This document shows, piece by piece, positions 8,972-19,142 of a stretch of DNA of 64,000 nt (positions within the stretch are counted from its first letter, which is position 1; every line of letters starts with the position of its first letter). This stretch comes from Methanolobus psychrotolerans (GTDB lineage: Archaea; Halobacteriota; Methanosarcinia; Methanosarcinales; Methanosarcinaceae), in NCBI RefSeq assembly GCF_002243045.1, contig NZ_MBKP01000033.1:1-64000 (forward strand). The letters run 5' to 3'. The notes beneath the pieces were generated by a model. The model made no database searches, was not told the origin of the DNA, and saw only the letters and a program-made list of their open reading frames with translations. Made by a program: the position numbers and the translations under genes.

Positions 8972-9406
8972 TTATTCCCTCTTTAGAACCTCATATCCAA
9001 ACACCGATATCGCAATTATTATTGATGTCATGGAAAGCATGAATATCATATTGGAATAAGCTTCTTTAAGAACGAACCAGGAAAGACCGCCCAGGACATG
9101 TGTGATGCTCATGAGCAAAATAATGAAGACACCTACGGGGTAGATCTCCTCATTTTCCAGGAACTTGAGGATTGTATACCCCATAAAATAGTAGAAAACA
9201 ACAGTCAGAGCAAGGTATGGAAGAACAATCCCATTTCTTATCGCAAATAACAGCGTCGGGCTGAACTCATGTGCCAGTATCCTTTCAATGCTGCCTGCAA
9301 AATAGAACGTCAGAGAGTAGTCAATGATCACTCCCACACAAAGAAAAATAGGGATCAGCCTATAATTGTGATAGATCGATCGCAGACTCTGCAATATTTG
9401 ACGCAT
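8972..9406 (-). CDS. Four-helix membrane protein of unknown function
   Basis: 144 residues with four hydrophobic segments (about 17-38, 52-76, 90-110, 117-138) and short charged loops; no cysteines or metal motifs that suggest an activity. It overlaps the end of the phoU copy 2 gene by 47 nt; AGGATAAGGG upstream of ATG 9406 supports this start. Being co-transcribed with phoU suggests a role tied to phosphate sensing or the membrane, but that is inference. I cannot name the family with confidence. Confidence 0.65.
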   Translation of the reverse strand: MRQILQSLRSIYHNYRLIPIFLCVGVIIDYSLTFYFAGSIERILAHEFSPTLLFAIRNGIVLPYLALTVVFYYFMGYTILKFLENEEIYPVGVFIILLMSITHVLGGLSWFVLKEAYSNMIFMLSMTSIIIAISVFGYEVLKRE

Positions 9407-10322
9407 AATCCCTTATCCTGCCGAAACTGTCAATTATCAATTCAATGGAATCCTCAACCGGCATCTGGCTGGCACTGATAAGTTTTTGGTTGAACATATC
9501 TTCTTTGCCAAGAACCTCATTGGCAAGTTCACTGTTTGACTGCCGCAGTGCCTCAGTGCTATCCATAAAGAGAGTCTGGCAATCCCTGCAAAGCTCCATC
9601 AGTATGGAAAGGACATCCCGAGATAATGAAATATATGAGAAATGTAATGCTATTTTAGAGATGTGGTCACCAATGCGTTCCATTTCATTGGCTGCAAGCC
9701 TGTAATAGAATGACTCCACCAGATTAAGGTTGTCGTGTTTAGAAAGTTTCTTAAGATTCAGACGGTCGACATGTAATTTTGACACCAGAAGGAACATACG
9801 GTCCAGATCATCATCGCGGGTTATTATATGAGTGCACATATCCTTGTCGTTCTCCTCAAACACAGATGCAAGTTCATCCAGCATGAGATATACAAGTGAG
9901 GACATCCTTTTAAGACCTTTCTCTATGGTGAAATCTTCAGTATCCAGAAAATTCTTGATTATGATCTTTTTACCGTTGCTTTCAACTATTTCAAGACCCA
10001 CAAGCCGCTGACATAATTCTTTTATCTCCCGGCTTGCCTCATCCGGGATGTTATCGTCACTAAGTTCTATTGTCTGGTAATCACTAACAATATACAGGCC
10101 TACTATGTCTCGTTTTATATGCTCCAGTGGCTTATTGAACTTTAGTTTCTTTGTTTTTTTAGCATCCTTTAAAGCAGGTGGCTTGAGAAGTAAGGAGCCA
10201 TCCTCCTGATAAAAAATAGAAATATGAGAACCGGATGCCAGTTTTGAGCGAAGCGCCCATTTCTTGGGCAGGGTAATCACATAAGTGGATTTGCCCGTTA
10301 TCTGCACTTTTCTTGTATCCAT
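9360..10322 (-). CDS. phoU: AbrB-PhoU family phosphate regulator (copy 2)
   Basis: 320 residues, starting directly with the AbrB-type domain (MDTRKVQITGKSTYVITLPK) and continuing with two PhoU helical repeats (ESFYYRLAANEMERIGDHIS). Clearly paralogous to copy 1, which lies 1.4 kb away on the opposite strand. The motif E-R-I-G-D-H is the canonical PhoU metal-binding type and is better conserved than in copy 1, where it reads D-R-I-G-D-L. Transcribed toward the small membrane protein gene, which overlaps its end. Confidence 0.9.
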   Translation of the reverse strand: MDTRKVQITGKSTYVITLPKKWALRSKLASGSHISIFYQEDGSLLLKPPALKDAKKTKKLKFNKPLEHIKRDIVGLYIVSDYQTIELSDDNIPDEASREIKELCQRLVGLEIVESNGKKIIIKNFLDTEDFTIEKGLKRMSSLVYLMLDELASVFEENDKDMCTHIITRDDDLDRMFLLVSKLHVDRLNLKKLSKHDNLNLVESFYYRLAANEMERIGDHISKIALHFSYISLSRDVLSILMELCRDCQTLFMDSTEALRQSNSELANEVLGKEDMFNQKLISASQMPVEDSIELIIDSFGRIRDYASNIAESAIDLSQL

Positions 10323-10504
10323 CTCTTTTCACGACCAAAAAGGAAGTTAGGACTATTGGGCGGGATTTTAGCTATAAAGTTTGTCTGCATAGATTAGTAG
10401 AACCTATGTAAACTATATAGTCAAAAAAAAACCGATTGATAAAAAGAAATAGGGAATACAAAACGTCAGTTTTGCATTTATCCATTTTACACCTGTTAAG
10501 TCAC

Positions 10505-12319
10505 TTAAAGACTCTTATCAGCAAAGTAAGGAACTTTAATGAAAAATGTGCTTCCTTTCCCTGGCTCAGATTCCACCCACAACTTCCCCTTATGCTGATC
10601 GATTATATTCTTTGCTATAGCTAATCCAAGACCATTTCCACCATATTTCCGGGTCGAACTACCATCAACCTGATAGAACTTATCAAATATATGCACCTGA
10701 TGTTCTTTGGGAATACCTGTTCCGGTATCCTTTACATAGATCACGGTCCCTTCATCATCCATACTCGTACCGATCTCTACATAGCCCCCTTTATCTGTGA
10801 ATTTCAATGCGTTTTCAATAAGCTTTGTGAGAGCATATGTCAACTTCTCAGGATCTGCCATTACAAACCTGTCAACAGCAGGTTTTGTTACAACATCTAT
10901 GCCTGAACTCTGCAATTTTCCATTTAATAGTTTACAGGCCATCTCAACGACATTATTGACATTCGTCTTCATAAGAGATATATTCTCTATTTCACCCTCG
11001 CTTCGGGCTACCTCCAGAAGGTCCTGGATCATCCAGTTCTGCCTTTCGAGAGCTTTTAATGACTTCTGCAGATAACCATTCCTACGGTCATCGCTTTGCT
11101 CATCTATGGCAATTTCCACATAACCTTTCATTATGTTCAGAGGAGTACGCAATTCATGTGAGATATTTGAGATAATATTACTTTTCGTTTGCTCAAGTTT
11201 CTTTATTTCTGTGATATCTTTGACAACAGCAACATATTTTATCTCGTTTCTGTACTCCACACTGCCCATACTCAGAATAACAGATTTTAATTTACCAGCA
11301 GGAGTTATGAAATTCAACTCATGTACAAAAGTAGCATTACTATTATCCTGCCTATTGAAAAAAGACTTCATATCCTCATCTTTTTCTTTTAAGAAAGAAT
11401 AAATATCGCAGCCTATGATCTGATCTTTCCCGGACTCAGCTATCTGTATGAATGCTTCATTAATAAATTCAATCTTTCCCATATGATCAGCGACAATAAT
11501 ACCATCGAGACTGCCGGATAAGATTTTTGTAAGATAGTTCCTGGTATCAAGTATTTCCTTTGTAGCTTTTTCTTTTGCCTTTATCAGATAACCCAGATGT
11601 TCCGCCATATCGTTAAATGAAGTAGCCAGCTGACCTATTTCATTCCTGGATTGGATACTTACTTTGTGGTCAAGATTACCCTCCCCGAATATTTTCACAC
11701 CTTCCTTCAGTTCTATTATTGGGCGTGAAACAACAGAACCTGCGATATATGCAACCGTAGAACCCACGATCATGAGCAAAAGAACGAACAAAGCCAGAGA
11801 AACAGTGAACTTGTCTACTGTGGATCTGATACTTTCCTGGGACATGCCTACATGAACCTCACCTGCTTTTCCATCAAGTATAGGATAGGAGATATCCCGG
11901 ACAGATCCTATTTCAGTATCGAGAAGCAAAGTACTGGTAATTCCAATAGCAGGGTTTATTCCTTTGAGGTCTGTGGGAAAACCACCTTTGAAAGTATGAA
12001 CTATTGCCTCCCCATTTTCATCAATTATAAACACATACACAACATCAGGCTCACTTTTTTTTATAGTTTCTACAAGCCATTGAAGACGAACCTGGTTATC
12101 TGTCAGAATTGGATTTACACTATTCTCTGCAAGATTTCGTGTAATGGAGATACCTTTCTCGTTAAGTTCGGTCTTCATCATATTTGTCTGCACTACGTTC
12201 AGGTAAGAACCCATCAAAACACCCAGGATCAGGATAATACCAACCACGTTGAATATTAACTGGGTCCTTATGCTGAAATTGTCAAAGTTTGCAATGAGTC
12301 CATTCACTGTGTTTTTCAT
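10505..12319 (-). CDS. Membrane histidine kinase (extracellular sensor, HAMP, PAS, HisKA, HATPase)
   Basis: 604 residues. Helix 1 at about 20-41, extracytoplasmic sensor 42-170 of single-Cache type, helix 2 at 171-194, HAMP 195-248, PAS 262-372, HisKA with phospho-accepting His388 (ISHELRTPLN), and an ATPase domain with N box about 500-509, DTGTGIP 531-537 and GNGLGLA 561-567. All catalytic motifs are intact. It starts 13 nt after the PhnD-like binding-protein gene, so the two are an operon; the binding protein may present ligand to the sensor domain (inference). No response-regulator gene is present in the window. Confidence 0.9.
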   Translation of the reverse strand: MKNTVNGLIANFDNFSIRTQLIFNVVGIILILGVLMGSYLNVVQTNMMKTELNEKGISITRNLAENSVNPILTDNQVRLQWLVETIKKSEPDVVYVFIIDENGEAIVHTFKGGFPTDLKGINPAIGITSTLLLDTEIGSVRDISYPILDGKAGEVHVGMSQESIRSTVDKFTVSLALFVLLLMIVGSTVAYIAGSVVSRPIIELKEGVKIFGEGNLDHKVSIQSRNEIGQLATSFNDMAEHLGYLIKAKEKATKEILDTRNYLTKILSGSLDGIIVADHMGKIEFINEAFIQIAESGKDQIIGCDIYSFLKEKDEDMKSFFNRQDNSNATFVHELNFITPAGKLKSVILSMGSVEYRNEIKYVAVVKDITEIKKLEQTKSNIISNISHELRTPLNIMKGYVEIAIDEQSDDRRNGYLQKSLKALERQNWMIQDLLEVARSEGEIENISLMKTNVNNVVEMACKLLNGKLQSSGIDVVTKPAVDRFVMADPEKLTYALTKLIENALKFTDKGGYVEIGTSMDDEGTVIYVKDTGTGIPKEHQVHIFDKFYQVDGSSTRKYGGNGLGLAIAKNIIDQHKGKLWVESEPGKGSTFFIKVPYFADKSL

Positions 12320-12332
12320 GTATGCCTACTCC

Positions 12333-13256
12333 TCACAACTCCCCAGCATGTGCTATGTATGCACTATGATCTATTTCAACAAACATATTGAAGTGCATAT
12401 TTTCCAGCACGTCCCTTCCTTCCAGAGAATCGTGCATCCTGAAGAGAGATGTCTCGATCTTTCCCCTCAGTTCTCTGTCAATATCAGGATGAACTGCAAT
12501 TGCAGGGGCAAGTTGAGGAGGAGATGAATAGATTATTTTTAAGTTAGAGGAATAATCCGCAGAATCTTCCACAACATATTCCCACATGGTACAATCAACC
12601 TCAGCGCCATCCAGTGTCCCTTGCATGATCATGTCAATGAAGTTATCCTGACTGTTGCTGTAGATATAGCTGGAGAAAAAGGAGTCAGGAGATTCATTGA
12701 TCATCTTACGCATATACTCGGGAACTACCTCCCCTCGATTAAAACGATAACTGTTGAATGCAAATCGCTTGTTGCGGAGGTCTTCCAGCGAATCGACATC
12801 ATCATCTGACCTTGTTATAATATAGGAAAAATAATGAATATCTCCATGAATAACAGGCACTGCAATTATCCCCATTCCAAAATCATCATGTCCTGCGAGA
12901 TAATCATCTTCTCGCAAAAACACTGCATCAAGGTATTTCGTTTCCAGCAGGTAGTTGAGTTCAGCCGGATTATCCCTCTGCACAAGCTCGAAATCAAGAC
13001 CTGTATCTTCTGACAGATGGTCAAGGAAATCCTGATAGTATTCCATTGTCATTTTGGGGGAGGCCATGGCAAAAACACCTATGCGAACAGGTTTCTCCCT
13101 GACAGCTGAATTCTCCAGTATCTCTGTTTTTTCAAGGGATACTTTTACAGATTCGTCCCCCTCAAAACACCCACTGGAAGCCGTTATAATTACAAGAGAT
13201 AAAATCAGAGAGAACATAAACAGGTACTTTCCATAGTATAGCACAGATTTACTCAT
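12333..13256 (-). CDS. PhnD-like phosphate/phosphonate-binding lipoprotein
   Basis: Extracytoplasmic substrate-binding protein of the PhnD/PtxB type II periplasmic-binding family (about 307 residues). A hydrophobic signal ends in a lipobox-like ASSGC, so the mature protein is probably lipid-anchored through Cys. Family features include RIGVFAMASPKMTMEYYQ, the SLEDLRNKRFAFNSYRFNRG segment, and GALDGAEVD-type loop (here GTLDGAEVDCTMWEY). ATG 13256 follows GGGA; a GTG at 13268 is the alternative. No transporter permease is adjacent; instead the next gene is a histidine kinase, so this is likely a sensory binding protein. Confidence 0.82.
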   Translation of the reverse strand: MSKSVLYYGKYLFMFSLILSLVIITASSGCFEGDESVKVSLEKTEILENSAVREKPVRIGVFAMASPKMTMEYYQDFLDHLSEDTGLDFELVQRDNPAELNYLLETKYLDAVFLREDDYLAGHDDFGMGIIAVPVIHGDIHYFSYIITRSDDDVDSLEDLRNKRFAFNSYRFNRGEVVPEYMRKMINESPDSFFSSYIYSNSQDNFIDMIMQGTLDGAEVDCTMWEYVVEDSADYSSNLKIIYSSPPQLAPAIAVHPDIDRELRGKIETSLFRMHDSLEGRDVLENMHFNMFVEIDHSAYIAHAGEL

Positions 13257-13424
13257 TATTGTTCCCACTACAGCCCGCTTTTACTTAAATATATCTACAT
13301 AAGTATATTAATAACTATGGTATTATGTAGCGCACGCATATGAAGATATATAACATGCATTATACAATAGAGACTAATCTATTTATATATTAGTGATTTA
13401 TCTATATATACGTGGTGCATATCA

Positions 13425-14363
13425 GTGCTTTCAAATAAAAAATACAAAATTATGGTTGTGGTTTTGATACTGTTTGCCTCTGTTATATTCATGGCAGACC
13501 AATCTGTCTCGAAGGAAAAAGATACATTTGAAAATACAATCATAAAAGAAACAAATGATTCTGTATCTGCAATACCCGATAGCTCTGTCAATTCAGAAAC
13601 TACGGATAACAAGATATTCATCAAAGGTTCGGATACTATTCTACCAGTCTCGATCGCCGAGTCAGAAGCTTATATGAATTTGCACTCCGAAAAGGAGATA
13701 ATCGTTATTGGAGGAGGATCTTCACTTGGAATTGCCAGTTTCATAGAAGGCGAAGTTGAGATAGCTATGGCTTCCCGAAAAATAAAGGAGTCTGAAATTG
13801 CAGATGCAACAAACAATGACATTAATCCCCTGGAAACTGTTATTGCATGGGATGGAATATCTGTTATTGTCAACAAAAATAATCCTGTGGAAAGCTTAAG
13901 TATCGAGCAGCTTAAAAATATCTACACGGGAGAAGTTACAAACTGGAAGGAACTGGGTGGCAATAATGAAGAGATAGAAGTTCTGGTGCGCGATACCAGT
14001 TCGGGAACCTACGGTTTCTTCAAGGAACATGTGCTTCAGGATGATGAATACTCAGAAAGCGCAATAACAGAACCTAACACAGAAGCTGTAGTACAGAAGG
14101 TGGCACTGGACCCGGCTGCTATCGGGTACATAGGACTTGCGTATGTGGACAACAGTGTCAAAACTATTGGACTTGGCACATATGATGGAATTTTTTATCC
14201 TGAGGCAGAGTCCATCAGGAAAGGAGACTACCCACTTTCCAGACCTCTGCAATATTATACAAATGGCCAGCCGCAAGGAACTGCAAAGGAGTACATAAAG
14301 TTTGTATTAAGTGACATCGGACAGGAAATTATTGCTGATGTAGGATATCTTCCTGTAAACTGA
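13425..14363 (+). CDS. Third PstS-type phosphate-binding protein, with ordinary signal peptide
   Basis: 312 residues, starting at GTG 13425 with GGTG seven bases upstream; an inner ATG at 13452 would remove the basic part of the signal. Residues about 8-27 are a signal/anchor helix, then a Ser/Asn linker and a PstS domain: FIKGSDTILPVSIAESEAYM, IVIGGGSSLGIASF, VRDTSSGTYGFFKEHV. The phosphate loops match canonical PstS better than the second copy. Unlike the other two copies it has no pilin-like segment. Transcribed divergently from the PhnD-kinase operon across a 168-nt A+T-rich spacer. Confidence 0.88.
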   Translation: MLSNKKYKIMVVVLILFASVIFMADQSVSKEKDTFENTIIKETNDSVSAIPDSSVNSETTDNKIFIKGSDTILPVSIAESEAYMNLHSEKEIIVIGGGSSLGIASFIEGEVEIAMASRKIKESEIADATNNDINPLETVIAWDGISVIVNKNNPVESLSIEQLKNIYTGEVTNWKELGGNNEEIEVLVRDTSSGTYGFFKEHVLQDDEYSESAITEPNTEAVVQKVALDPAAIGYIGLAYVDNSVKTIGLGTYDGIFYPEAESIRKGDYPLSRPLQYYTNGQPQGTAKEYIKFVLSDIGQEIIADVGYLPVN

Positions 14364-14441
14364 AGAAATACAATCTGACACTAACTATGGATTAACAGGA
14401 CAGAGACAGCTGCAAAATGGACCGGGTGCCTCACGGCACAC

Positions 14442-15539
14442 TCATCCCAGCAAGGAATCCGGACCTATTCGCCCGCTCCTGATCATATGATCAGCAAGCA
14501 CCACTGCCATCATTGACTCTGCCACCGGCACCATCCTCGGAGGAATAGTTGGGTCATGCCTGCCATGGATCTCAACGTCTATCTCTTTCATTGAAGCCAT
14601 ATCAACACTCTTCTGGGTCTTTGAGATCGAAGGCGTAGGTTTTACTGCAATCCTGCAGATAATTGGAAGTCCGGTTGATATGCCACCTGTAATCCCGCCT
14701 GCATTATTTGTCCGGGGAACTACATGATCGTTTTCTAAGATCAACGGGTCGTTCATCTGGCTGCCTTTCATTTGTGAACATTCAAAACCAGCGCCAATTT
14801 CCACACCTTTCACAGCGCCTATTCCCATCATCGCACAGGCAATATCAGCATCGAGCTTACCGAATACAGGCTCTCCCAGACCCACAGGCACGCCTGTGGC
14901 TATTATTTCCACAATTCCGCCAATACTGTCGCCTTCAAGACGGGCAGCATTTACCTGCTCAAGCATTTTTTCGGCTGCCTGGGGATCAGCACAGCGAACT
15001 ACAGTTTTTTCAACATTTGTACGGATCTCATCAAAAGAAAGCTGTTTTGCTTTTACCCCGCCAAGCTCAATTACATGGGCAAATACCTCAATACCGGCAA
15101 GAGAGAGAAGTTTTTTGGCAACGGCACCCCCGGCAACCCTGCCAATGGTTTCCCTGCCTGATGACCTGCCGCCTCCTCTGTGATCACGGATGCCATATTT
15201 CACAGAATAAGAAAGATCTGCGTGGCCCGGGCGTGGAATGTCCTTTATGTAATCATAAGCATCGGATCTGGCATTTTTGTTCCATACAAGCATGGACACA
15301 GGCATTCCGGTTGTAACGCCTTCAAGTACACCGGACAATATTTCCACGGTATCTGACTCAGAACGAGGCGTGGATACTTCGCTTTGTCCCGGGCGGCGGC
15401 GGTCAAGGTCCTTCTGAACATCGGCTTCTGAAAGTTTGAGTCCTGCCGGTACCCCGTCAACAACAACTCCCAGTGCTTTCCCGTGGGATTCGCCCCATGT
15501 GGTTATCCTGAAAGAATGTCCGAATGTATTTCCTGGCAT
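14442..15539 (-). CDS. aroC: Chorismate synthase
   Basis: Last step of the shikimate pathway: EPSP to chorismate, FMNH2-dependent. 365 residues, the usual length, beginning [20 protein letters not shown] with the family signature GESHG; later signatures include [24 protein letters not shown] and the C-terminal [18 protein letters not shown] longer open frame extends to 15650 but the family start is ATG 15539. It follows the CDF transporter gene by 25 nt on the same strand and converges with the third pstS. Confidence 0.96.
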   Translation of the reverse strand: MPGNTFGHSFRITTWGESHGKALGVVVDGVPAGLKLSEADVQKDLDRRRPGQSEVSTPRSESDTVEILSGVLEGVTTGMPVSMLVWNKNARSDAYDYIKDIPRPGHADLSYSVKYGIRDHRGGGRSSGRETIGRVAGGAVAKKLLSLAGIEVFAHVIELGGVKAKQLSFDEIRTNVEKTVVRCADPQAAEKMLEQVNAARLEGDSIGGIVEIIATGVPVGLGEPVFGKLDADIACAMMGIGAVKGVEIGAGFECSQMKGSQMNDPLILENDHVVPRTNNAGGITGGISTGLPIICRIAVKPTPSISKTQKSVDMASMKEIDVEIHGRHDPTIPPRMVPVAESMMAVVLADHMIRSGRIGPDSLLG

Positions 15540-15564
15540 AATCGTATAGAATCCCTGATAATAT

Positions 15565-16446
15565 TTATATCGACCGTGTGTGGGCCGGTTCAATGTGCAC
15601 AAGGACGTCTTCGATCCCATCAAAGTTTTCCTTAATACGATATTGGACAATATGTGATATTGTATGTGACTTATAAGTGCTCATAATTGGGTCCACTTCA
15701 ACATGGAGGTCTACATAAACGTTTCCCGGAGGGCCTCGGGTGCGTATCTTATGACAATCGATGACACCTTCAATATTGCGAACTACCTGCGCGATATCAT
15801 CGGTGTCGATCTGGGATTCATCACATAGAATAGATATGCTATGGAATATTATCTCTGCACCTGCATGCAATATGACCAGTGCGATTACTATTGAAATGGC
15901 CGGGTCGATAATAGGATAACCAAAATGGATTGCTATAAGGCCTACGATTACAGAAAGCGAAACATATATGTCACTTTTCGTGTGTGCGGAATCGGCAAGA
16001 AGAACCTCGCTACTCAGCTCCCTGCCGTGCTTGCTCTCATAGGTAGTCACAGCATAATTTACTACCATGGTCCCAAACATCACTACAAAGCTTATTGCAG
16101 TCACATGCGGTTGATTGCCATTTCCAAAGCGCTCAAATGCTGAATGAACTATTTCAAAAGCAACAACAGCCAATATAACAGCGATCATGATGGATGCCAG
16201 TGTCTCGAATTTACGATGACCGTAAGGATGTTCCTTGTCAGGAGGTTTGGCTGCTATCTGAATACCGATAAGACCTACTATATTGGAAACACCGTCAAAA
16301 AGAGAATGGAAACCGTCTGACTGCATACTTAGTACATTTGTGTAAAAACCGTATGCTATCTTGGCAAAAGACACCGCCAGATTCAGGAAAAGAACATATA
16401 TCATTACTTTTCGTATTTTCCTGAAACGAGATTCCATGTCGTACAT
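15565..16446 (-). CDS. Cation diffusion facilitator (CDF) metal transporter
   Basis: About 293 residues: six transmembrane helices and a C-terminal ferredoxin-like cytoplasmic domain (from about residue 210). Metal-site residues are in the expected helices: [10 protein letters not shown] in helix II and ADSAHTKSD in helix V, the H/D pairs that bind Zn, Mn or Fe in this family. Three starts are possible (TTG 16449, ATG 16446, ATG 16437); no strong ribosome site distinguishes them. Exact metal cannot be read from sequence. Operon with aroC. Confidence 0.9.
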   Translation of the reverse strand: MYDMESRFRKIRKVMIYVLFLNLAVSFAKIAYGFYTNVLSMQSDGFHSLFDGVSNIVGLIGIQIAAKPPDKEHPYGHRKFETLASIMIAVILAVVAFEIVHSAFERFGNGNQPHVTAISFVVMFGTMVVNYAVTTYESKHGRELSSEVLLADSAHTKSDIYVSLSVIVGLIAIHFGYPIIDPAISIVIALVILHAGAEIIFHSISILCDESQIDTDDIAQVVRNIEGVIDCHKIRTRGPPGNVYVDLHVEVDPIMSTYKSHTISHIVQYRIKENFDGIEDVLVHIEPAHTRSI

Positions 16447-16577
16447 CAATAGAACTATTGAATATCAACAATATAAACTATATGATTTTTATATCTAAAA
16501 AAAGAAGGGGGACCAACAATCGTTAACACCAAGTGCTTTAATATATAAATAAATACATAGTAGATTCAGGTGATACT

Positions 16578-17294
16578 TTGATTCATATTTTAAAAAAAGT
16601 CAATTTCTTAATTTTATTATTATTTATAATTTCCATGAGTTCGGGATGTCTCGAAACTCCACAGGCAACCCCTGCGGCTATTGATGAAGATGCATTACTG
16701 GCTTACGGATGGTCACAGGTATCCATCGAAGAGAACTCGTTTGAACAGGCAGTTACTGATTCTACAAGTATATTCCTCAATTCCACGACTGTAAAATACC
16801 ATAATGATAGACTGAGTGAGGATATAAGCAAGCAGGTAAGTGACTTTAAGGAGTCAAACAGCCTTCCTGTTTCCATAATGATACCAGAAAACCTGAGTGC
16901 TCAGTTAATCACATATCGTTTATCTTTGCCTTCAGGTATAAAGCTCCCTACAGGGTTAGTATCGAAAATAATGGAACAGAAAATAGATGAGATCGAGGCA
17001 AATAACGACGTTGGAAAACAGCAGGAAAGCACTACAAGAAAACTTGTACTTGCAGATGGTACGGAAACAATTGTCAAAATATTCTCAGCATCCGGCAATT
17101 CAACGGAATCAGGAATGAGAATGCTGGGCTTTGTTACAGCTTTTGAAAATGAGGACACAAGCACTATTGTTGTGGGATTTGTGCCGGATGGGGAGTACCG
17201 TGTTGAAGTCTGGCCGGTAAATGAAACGCTATTCTCTATTGACGGAAACCGTGAACTGGATGAAATGCTGGAGCTTTTAAGCACTATTGAGTGA
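16578..17294 (+). CDS. Uncharacterised lipoprotein
   Basis: 238 residues. TTG start at 16578 with a strong AGGTGA ribosome site five bases upstream. Residues 1-23 form a lipoprotein signal ending in SSGC (lipobox), so the mature protein is anchored outside the membrane. The mature part is acidic and Asn/Ser-rich without cysteines or a recognisable catalytic motif; ADGTETIVKIFSASG and IVVGFVPDGEYRVEVWP suggest a small beta domain. No family recognised. It is followed on the same strand by another lipoprotein gene after 137 nt. Confidence 0.75.
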   Translation: MIHILKKVNFLILLLFIISMSSGCLETPQATPAAIDEDALLAYGWSQVSIEENSFEQAVTDSTSIFLNSTTVKYHNDRLSEDISKQVSDFKESNSLPVSIMIPENLSAQLITYRLSLPSGIKLPTGLVSKIMEQKIDEIEANNDVGKQQESTTRKLVLADGTETIVKIFSASGNSTESGMRMLGFVTAFENEDTSTIVVGFVPDGEYRVEVWPVNETLFSIDGNRELDEMLELLSTIE

Positions 17295-17431
17295 AGTATA
17301 AAGTAAAAATCATATAGAAGTATATAGCACAATGTCCAAAAGAAGCAAACTATAATGCAACAATAGACAACTTCGGAGAATATAGATTCAATAGAATACC
17401 TATTTATACGATTTTCAGAATCGGAAGATAG

Positions 17432-18262
17432 GTGTCCTATTTGAAAAGCCCGTTAAAAAAACACAGATCAAGACCTGTACTGGTCTTTTTGATATTCATT
17501 GCAGTAATCTCTTTTTCAGGCTGCATCACCGATGACAGTACCAATATACCTGAAGAGTTCAACAATTCGATAGGAATGGGATTTGTCCTTATTCCGGATG
17601 GCGAATTCTACATGGGTTCAGACTCGACACCTATCATAGCTTTTGACGATCCTCTGCGCAAAGTGACCATCACTAATGCATTCTATATGGCAGAATGTGA
17701 GGTCACCCAGGACCAATGGGAAACCATTATGGGAAACAATCCATCTCATTTTGAAGGAGACGGTCTGCCTGTGGAGCAAGTATCCTGGTATGATGCACAG
17801 GAATTCATAGACAAACTGAATGAAATAGAGAACACAGATAAGTACCGGCTCCCCACAGAGGCAGAATGGGAATATGCGTGCCGTGCAGGAACAACGACCG
17901 ATTTCTCATTCACAGAAGAAGCCACCGATCTGGACACATATGGATGGTCCGACGATCATGGATGGTGTGCGATTAACTCCAACAGTACAACTCATCCGGT
18001 GGGCTGGAAAGAACCAAATGCATGGGGTCTTTATGACATGCATGGCAACGTGTGGGAATGGGTACAGGATATCTGGCAGGATAACTATGAAGGAGCACCG
18101 GTGGATGGAAGTTCCTGGGATGAAGGAGAGCAGAACATCCGGGTAGGCCGTGGCGGAAGCTGGATGGATGGTCCAAACATCTGTAAAAGTGCTTTCCGTG
18201 GTAGCCTTGATGCAGACAGCACATCCAATGTTCTTGGTTTCAGGCTCGTGAAAGCTATCTGA
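17432..18262 (+). CDS. Lipoprotein with formylglycine-generating-enzyme-like (FGE/SUMF1) domain
   Basis: 276 residues. GTG start at 17432 behind GGAAG. A signal ends at FSGC (lipobox), then an FGE-sulfatase domain covers nearly all the rest: GMGFVLIPDGEFYMGSD, AECEVTQDQWETIMG, RLPTEAEWEYACRAGTT, WGLYDMHGNVWEWVQD and RVGRGGSWMDGPNICKSAFR. The domain is complete. No sulfatase gene is near, and many members of this family are not formylglycine-generating; a carbohydrate- or protein-modifying role is equally possible. The single Cys near the C-terminal motif is where FGE enzymes carry an active-site Cys. Confidence 0.85.
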   Translation: MSYLKSPLKKHRSRPVLVFLIFIAVISFSGCITDDSTNIPEEFNNSIGMGFVLIPDGEFYMGSDSTPIIAFDDPLRKVTITNAFYMAECEVTQDQWETIMGNNPSHFEGDGLPVEQVSWYDAQEFIDKLNEIENTDKYRLPTEAEWEYACRAGTTTDFSFTEEATDLDTYGWSDDHGWCAINSNSTTHPVGWKEPNAWGLYDMHGNVWEWVQDIWQDNYEGAPVDGSSWDEGEQNIRVGRGGSWMDGPNICKSAFRGSLDADSTSNVLGFRLVKAI

Positions 18263-18358
18263 ACATAATATATGGCTGACGAAAGATAGAAGAAACGACG
18301 CGAATGTATTTTCCTTGCAACCGGAAAATATAATTCACATAAATCCTCACATCAGAGC

Positions 18359-19129
18359 ATGGTAAAAATTGCAGTCACCGGGAAAGGTGGAGTAGGCAAG
18401 ACAACACTTTCCGGGACCCTTGCGAGAATGCTGGCAAGGGACGGGTATGATGTACTTGCCATTGATGCTGATGCTGATATGAACCTTGCTTCGTCCCTGG
18501 GAATTGAGAAGGCCCCAGACCCCCTCACTGACTATCAGGAACTTATCGAAGAAAGAGCTGGGGAAAAGGGCGGCATGTTCAAATTCAACCCTAAAGTCGA
18601 TGATATTGTGGATAAGTTCGGTGTTGTGGGACCGGATAATGTCAAAATGCTCGTTATGGGAACTATTGAGAGAGGCGGAAGTGGCTGCATGTGCCCTGCT
18701 TCCGCGTTCCTTAAGGCTTTCCTGCGACATGTGGTGCTAAAAGATACCAGTGCTGTGATATTGGATATGGAAGCAGGGATTGAACACCTGGGAAGAGGTA
18801 CAACCCGGGGAATAGACCTTATGATAGTGGTTGTGGAACCGGGTATGCGCTCAATTGAAACTGCCCAGAGGATCAAGCAGCTTTCCGAGGGTATTGACAT
18901 AAAACATCTTGCTGCAGTCATTAATAAAGGCACTTCTGCAAATATTAAGCCAAAACTGGAAGAGCTTGGAATCCCGGTACTTGGAGAAATACCATACGAC
19001 TCAGACCTTATGGAAGCTGATTTTAACGGTCTTGCACCAATTGATGTTGGAGGAAAGTGGGTTGACGCTGTCAAAGAAATCAAGGACAGGATGCTTGAGA
19101 TGATAGCCGGATTCGAGAACGAAAAATAG
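18359..19129 (+). CDS. cooC: CooC-type nickel-insertion ATPase
   Basis: 256-residue P-loop ATPase of the MinD/CooC group that helps insert nickel into carbon monoxide dehydrogenase/acetyl-CoA synthase. Deviant Walker A GKGGVGKTT at residues 8-16, DADADMN switch region at 36-42, and the CooC-specific CxC metal-binding pair at Cys110/Cys112 (SGCMCP) that bridges the dimer. The cdh genes themselves are not in the window. The cupin gene follows 13 nt downstream, so the two may be co-transcribed. Confidence 0.88.
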   Translation: MVKIAVTGKGGVGKTTLSGTLARMLARDGYDVLAIDADADMNLASSLGIEKAPDPLTDYQELIEERAGEKGGMFKFNPKVDDIVDKFGVVGPDNVKMLVMGTIERGGSGCMCPASAFLKAFLRHVVLKDTSAVILDMEAGIEHLGRGTTRGIDLMIVVVEPGMRSIETAQRIKQLSEGIDIKHLAAVINKGTSANIKPKLEELGIPVLGEIPYDSDLMEADFNGLAPIDVGGKWVDAVKEIKDRMLEMIAGFENEK

Positions 19130-19142
19130 AATCGCGATCTCC

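Noticed and set aside
14364-14441. Terminator between pstS3 and aroC
   Set aside because: GTGCC-TCAC-GGCAC forms a short stem at 14426-14439, but neither strand has a following U tract.
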